This document shows positions 31,981 through 35,241 of a stretch of 35,241 nucleotides of DNA, piece after piece. The translations under genes were made by a program, and so were the position numbers. Where the stretch lies: NCBI GenBank assembly GCA_964647545.1, contig CAZYHS010000021.1, positions 1 through 35,241 on the forward strand, written 5' to 3'. Within the stretch, counting starts at the first letter, position 1. Every line of letters begins with the position of its first letter. The notes below the pieces were generated by a model. The model did no database searches. It saw nothing but the letters and a program-made list of their open reading frames with translations, and was not told the origin of the DNA. The DNA is from CAZYHS01 sp964647545. Its GTDB lineage: Bacteria > UBA10199 > GCA-002796325 > 1-14-0-20-49-13.

Positions 31981-32471
31981 TGGATGCTCTCGTTTTTAGC
32001 TTCGATCTCTTTTACCATTTTTGCGCGATAATCGCAAAGGGCCTTTGTAAGTTTTTCGTCGGAAACCGCGAGAATTTCGATCGCCAGCAACGCCGCGTTC
32101 TTAGCTCCGGCTTTGCCTATCGTAACCGTCGCAACCGGAATGCCGCCCGGCATCTGCCCCATTGCCAGCAACGCATCGACTCCGGCCAGCGGAGAGACGG
32201 CCAGCGGAACTCCTATGACCGGCAAAACGGTGTAAGCGGCTATCACGCCGGCAAGATGAGCCGAAAATCCGGCGCCGGCAATAATTACCTTCACCCCGCG
32301 ACCGCTCGCCTCTTTGGCAAATTTCGCCGTCGAATCGGGCGTTCTGTGGGCTGAACTTACGATTACCTCGTGACCGACGCCAAACTCTTTAAGCATCTTT
32401 GCGGCCTCTTCCATGATCGGCAAATCGGAATCGCTCCCCATCACAATGCTGACCTTGATGTCTTTTGTCAT
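31965..32471 (-). CDS. purE: N5-carboxyaminoimidazole ribonucleotide mutase (class I PurE)
   Basis: PurE shifts the carboxyl group of N5-CAIR to form CAIR in purine synthesis. Key segments are MGSDSDLPIMEEAAKML, VSSAHRTPDST, GAGFSAHLAGVIAAYT and MPGGIPVATV. The 168-residue size and SAHR motif place it in class I, which needs PurK to supply N5-CAIR; purK is not in the window. AAGGAG precedes the ATG. The gene starts one base after the purD stop and overlaps tsaC. Confidence 0.97.
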   Translation of the reverse strand: MTKDIKVSIVMGSDSDLPIMEEAAKMLKEFGVGHEVIVSSAHRTPDSTAKFAKEASGRGVKVIIAGAGFSAHLAGVIAAYTVLPVIGVPLAVSPLAGVDALLAMGQMPGGIPVATVTIGKAGAKNAALLAIEILAVSDEKLTKALCDYRAKMVKEIEAKNESIQCRYI

Positions 32472-32472
32472 T

Positions 32473-33744
32473 TTATCTCCTTAATGCCCTGTGGGCTATG
32501 TCTTTGCGATATTGAACACCGCGCCAGCTTATGTCTGCCACGGCTTTGTATGCGCGGTCAACCGCCTCTTTGTAGTCGTGCCCTATCGCGGTCACTCCAA
32601 GTACCCTTCCGCCGTCCGTAACGAACTTTCCGTTCTTTAAACCGGTCCCCGCGTGAAACACCACAACGCCGGGGATCTTTTCGGCGGCCTCTATGCCGTT
32701 TATCACGTCCCCCTTTTCCACAATTGCGGGGTATCCTTTAGCTGCCATGACAACGCACACGCTTTTCGACTCGTCCCACCTGATATCGTAACGAGAAAGT
32801 TTGCCGTCGATAGCGGCATTTATCATTTCGACCAGATCGCTGCGCAGCCTGACCATGAGAGGCTGCGTTTCGGGGTCGCCCATGCGAACGTTGTATTCAA
32901 GCACGCGAGGCGCGCCGTTAGAAATCATCAGCCCCGCGTAAAGAAAACCTACAAACGGCCGGCCTTCGCTGGACAATCCGGCAACCGTCGGCTTAATGAC
33001 CTCGCGCATGATCCTTTCGCGCAGTTCGTCGGTGACCACAGGGGCCGGAGAATATGCCCCCATTCCCCCTGTGTTGGGGCCTTTGTCGCCGTCGAAGGCC
33101 GCCTTGTGATCCTGACTGGAAGCAAGAGGCACGGCGGTCTTGCCGTCGCAAATGCAGATGAATGACGCCTCTTCTCCTTCAAGAAATTCTTCGATAACTA
33201 TCTTTGCGCCGGCCTCGCCAAAATCGCCGTGCTTTAAAAAAGTGTCGATCGCGGCGAACGCTTCAGCCTCGTTCTTGCAGATGAGCACCCCTTTGCCGGC
33301 CGCAAGCCCGTCGGCTTTAACCACCAGCGGCAGTGCGTTCGACCTGACAAACTCTCTCGCCTGCTCGACGTCGGTAAAAACGCCGTAATTTGCGGTCGGA
33401 ATTTTGTAGGTCTGCATGAAGGTCTTTGAATAGGACTTCGAACCTTCGAGCTGCGCGGCACGTTTGTCGGGGCCGAATACTTTTAGATCGTTCCTTTTGA
33501 AAGCGTCAACGACTCCGGCCACAAGGCTAACCTCGGGGCCGACAATTGTCAGGTCGATCTTTTTCTTTTTGGCAAATTCGACAAGTGTCAGAACGTCGTC
33601 CGGCTTGATATTCACGCACTCGGCAAGCTTTGCAATTCCGGCGTTTCCGGGGGCGCAAAAGATCTTTTTGACTTTGGGACTTTGCGAAACCTTCCAGACT
33701 ATGGCGTGCTCTCTGCCGCCGCCACCGATCACTAGAATGTTCAT
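32473..33744 (-). CDS. purD: Phosphoribosylamine-glycine ligase
   Basis: PurD couples phosphoribosylamine and glycine with ATP, the second step of purine synthesis. The N domain opens MNILVIGGGGREHAIVWKVS; the ATP-grasp core holds LPLVVKADGLAAGKGVLICK, and the metal-binding segments are GPNTGGMGAYSPAP and LEYNVRMGDPETQ. Length (423 aa) is standard. No Shine-Dalgarno is clear before the ATG. A possible promoter, TTGATT then 17 bases then TAGATG, overlaps the terminator hairpin of the upstream gene and ends ten bases before the ATG, so the leader would be very short. Confidence 0.97.
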   Translation of the reverse strand: MNILVIGGGGREHAIVWKVSQSPKVKKIFCAPGNAGIAKLAECVNIKPDDVLTLVEFAKKKKIDLTIVGPEVSLVAGVVDAFKRNDLKVFGPDKRAAQLEGSKSYSKTFMQTYKIPTANYGVFTDVEQAREFVRSNALPLVVKADGLAAGKGVLICKNEAEAFAAIDTFLKHGDFGEAGAKIVIEEFLEGEEASFICICDGKTAVPLASSQDHKAAFDGDKGPNTGGMGAYSPAPVVTDELRERIMREVIKPTVAGLSSEGRPFVGFLYAGLMISNGAPRVLEYNVRMGDPETQPLMVRLRSDLVEMINAAIDGKLSRYDIRWDESKSVCVVMAAKGYPAIVEKGDVINGIEAAEKIPGVVVFHAGTGLKNGKFVTDGGRVLGVTAIGHDYKEAVDRAYKAVADISWRGVQYRKDIAHRALRR

Positions 33745-33764
33745 AGGTGGCGCTCATCTAGCCT

Positions 33765-33803
33765 ACAAAAAAGGGCAAATCAATTAAAATTGATTTGCCC
33801 TTT
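33765..33803 (-). terminator. Rho-independent terminator after the Cys-rich protein gene
   Basis: A perfect 16-bp inverted repeat (33770-33785 with 33788-33803; AAAGGGCAAATCAATT and its complement) has a two-base spacer, and reading on the minus strand its last arm runs into TTTTTTGT. It ends the transcript of the gene at 33823 just before purD. Confidence 0.88.
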
Positions 33804-33822
33804 GCGATAACAAATAAGTCCG

Positions 33823-35241
33823 TCACCTTATCAAGGAACACCCAAAACCAGACTTTCCTCCGCTTGTCGGACCGACATAATAGAGCGGCATAATATTGTA
33901 GGCCGCCTCGTTATTTCCAACCGCGTTGCTGACCCGCATATATTCGTCCCACGGATAGATCTCGTTGGCGTCGCGCATTGCCTTAGAGAAATTGGGGATC
34001 TTAATGTTGGCCGGCTGCTTGGCAAGAGCCTCGGCAAACGCGTCGAGGAAAAGGTTTGGATCGAGGTTGCGAACGGTCGAAGCCTGCGCCGGCGGAGCAT
34101 AGAACTGCCCGACGTCAAGCCCTGCGCGTCCGATCACTTCGATTATCAAGTCTTTTTGTTCGTCCGTCCCGTAAGGAGAATATTCCGCCCCGACATAGCC
34201 CATGCTCGCCTTAAAAGCTCCGGCAGCGGCATCGTTACTGGGCCTTACTTTGACCATCATGTAGGGCTCGGACTCGCTCTTTCCTATCGAAACGCTAAAC
34301 GAACCGTTGGAGCTCGATAGCGACGGGGTCAAGCTGGTGTTCACAAACTGCCGCTTGGCGGCTTTAACAATGGACGGGAGAAAATCTGTCGCGATGTTGG
34401 TGGCAAGAATTGCCTTGCCGGTAGAAGACTGAGCTCCGGTCCCCGAAACCGCAAACAGGCGAGTTGCCGTATTGGTCAGATAGGTCTTGCGGGACATCTT
34501 GTTGCCGTCCGGTAGATCGATCTCCTCGGGAAGCTGTCCGGCACGGAAGCCGTCTTCGCCGTAGAAGTCGGGCCCGATGGGGAAACCGCTTATCTGCCAC
34601 ACGCCTAAATTATCGGCCGGCGGCTGCACACATTTGAACGAGTAAACTCCGAGCTCGCCGACGAAAATATCGCGCGGGTTCTTTTCAGGATCGCAAACTC
34701 CTCCGCGCTTCACAACTTCTTTACAGTAGATCTCGCTGGAACGGCGGTTCAATAACCGAACGTAATTATCGTAATCTGTCCCGACCGCCCAGTCGCCGAC
34801 CGCGGGCCGCCCGTTCTTACCGACCAGCAGAACACAATCTCCGCTCACGCCTGCAACGGTTTCGCACTTGTCGGCAACGCCGTTTCCGTTGGTGTCGAAG
34901 AAATCCTGCGGATTCGGACACGCGCTTCCGCGCATGACATAATCGTCGCATGTGCAATCGACCGGAGGGGGAGGAATTACGGTGACACAATTTGCATATT
35001 CGCCGGTGACAGGGTCTTGCGGGCCAAGCGCTGTCGGGTCGCATGGACCTGGGCCTTTAACCGTCTCGCAAGTGCAGACCGGCAATTTGGTCTCCACACA
35101 AACAGATGAGTCAAAGTTTTCGCAGCCTGCGATTCTATCATGATTAATGCAGTTACAGGTGATTTTTGATTCTATGCAATTTTCATATTTACCCAAACGT
35201 GGATAGTATGTGCCCAGAGGAGTTACATCGCACTTGTTCGG
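33823..35241 (-). CDS. Cys-rich repeat secreted protein with GCSLIR C-terminus (N-terminus beyond the window)
   Basis: The frame is open to the window edge with no stop, and the first internal start is only a TTG at 35196, so the gene is partial. The visible N-terminal third has repeated Cys units of about 30 residues: KCDVTPLG...GKYENC then CNC; CDPTALG...GEYANC then CTC; and a later CDPEKNPRD...GVYSFKC. A calcium-site-like DTNGNGVADKC follows the third. The remaining two-thirds is a globular region of unknown type (DFLPSIVKAAKRQFVNTSLT and onward). The chain ends in KSGFGCSLIR; the last six residues are identical to those of the ASH-domain protein ending at 6111. No family is recognised. 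A strong terminator follows. Confidence 0.82.
   Translation of the reverse strand, partial: PNKCDVTPLGTYYPRLGKYENCIESKITCNCINHDRIAGCENFDSSVCVETKLPVCTCETVKGPGPCDPTALGPQDPVTGEYANCVTVIPPPPVDCTCDDYVMRGSACPNPQDFFDTNGNGVADKCETVAGVSGDCVLLVGKNGRPAVGDWAVGTDYDNYVRLLNRRSSEIYCKEVVKRGGVCDPEKNPRDIFVGELGVYSFKCVQPPADNLGVWQISGFPIGPDFYGEDGFRAGQLPEEIDLPDGNKMSRKTYLTNTATRLFAVSGTGAQSSTGKAILATNIATDFLPSIVKAAKRQFVNTSLTPSLSSSNGSFSVSIGKSESEPYMMVKVRPSNDAAAGAFKASMGYVGAEYSPYGTDEQKDLIIEVIGRAGLDVGQFYAPPAQASTVRNLDPNLFLDAFAEALAKQPANIKIPNFSKAMRDANEIYPWDEYMRVSNAVGNNEAAYNIMPLYYVGPTSGGKSGFGCSLIR

Noticed and set aside
33745..33822. Purine riboswitch before purD
   Set aside because: The short gap is filled by the terminator of the upstream gene; no purine aptamer core is present.

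Overview
The window reads as one chromosomal scaffold of an uncultured Gram-negative bacterium. GC content looks close to 50% and genes are dense on both strands. A TolC-type outer-membrane factor, a MacA/MacB-type pump, Sec signal peptides, a predicted outer-membrane protein and prohibitin/MscL-type membrane proteins point to a diderm. The general flavour is deltaproteobacteria-like, but no marker here fixes the phylum. A run of exactly 100 N inside one gene marks an assembly scaffold gap, as is usual in metagenome-assembled genomes. I see no phage, insertion sequence, CRISPR array or plasmid signature.

Layout. (1) Positions 1-2300: a tRNA-Lys, a non-coding stretch with a GTCATTGCGA...GCAATCTC palindromic repeat, and a parallel beta-helix surface protein broken by the gap. 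(2) 2445-6111: three plus-strand genes, one of unknown function and two secreted; the last has five Cys-paired ASH-like domains. (3) 6211-9523: an overlapping histidine kinase / single-domain response regulator / exported barrel-like protein operon. (4) 9616-18512: housekeeping and transport genes (K+/H+ antiporter, EF-P, GAP-family protein, Xaa-Pro aminopeptidase, PP0621-like protein, prohibitin-like protein, MscL, EamA transporter, deoxyhypusine-synthase-like enzyme, SugE/Gdx). (5) 18544-26254: a compact minus-strand run rhlE - tolC-like - macA-like - macB - sensor kinase. (6) 26371-33744: an exported unknown protein, a small nuclease-like protein, purA, argF, xerC, a DciA-like protein, tsaC, purE and purD. 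(7) 33823 to the edge: the C-terminal part of a Cys-rich repeat protein.

How the genes may work together. Regions 3 and 5 each couple a sensor kinase to an envelope output. Region 3 couples it to an exported barrel-like protein through a CheY-like protein that lacks the conserved Lys. Region 5 couples it to a tripartite ABC efflux pump, with no regulator encoded beside it. The purine genes (purD, purE, purA) and tsaC lie in short or overlapping runs around argF and xerC.

Most noteworthy observations. Two otherwise unrelated envelope proteins 28 kb apart end in the identical peptide GCSLIR, encoded with different codons at five of six positions; this looks like a short C-terminal processing or anchoring signal. 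Four genes without Shine-Dalgarno sequences have a -10-like hexamer exactly 6 nt before the start codon and a -35-like hexamer 17-18 nt further up, which predicts leaderless mRNAs.
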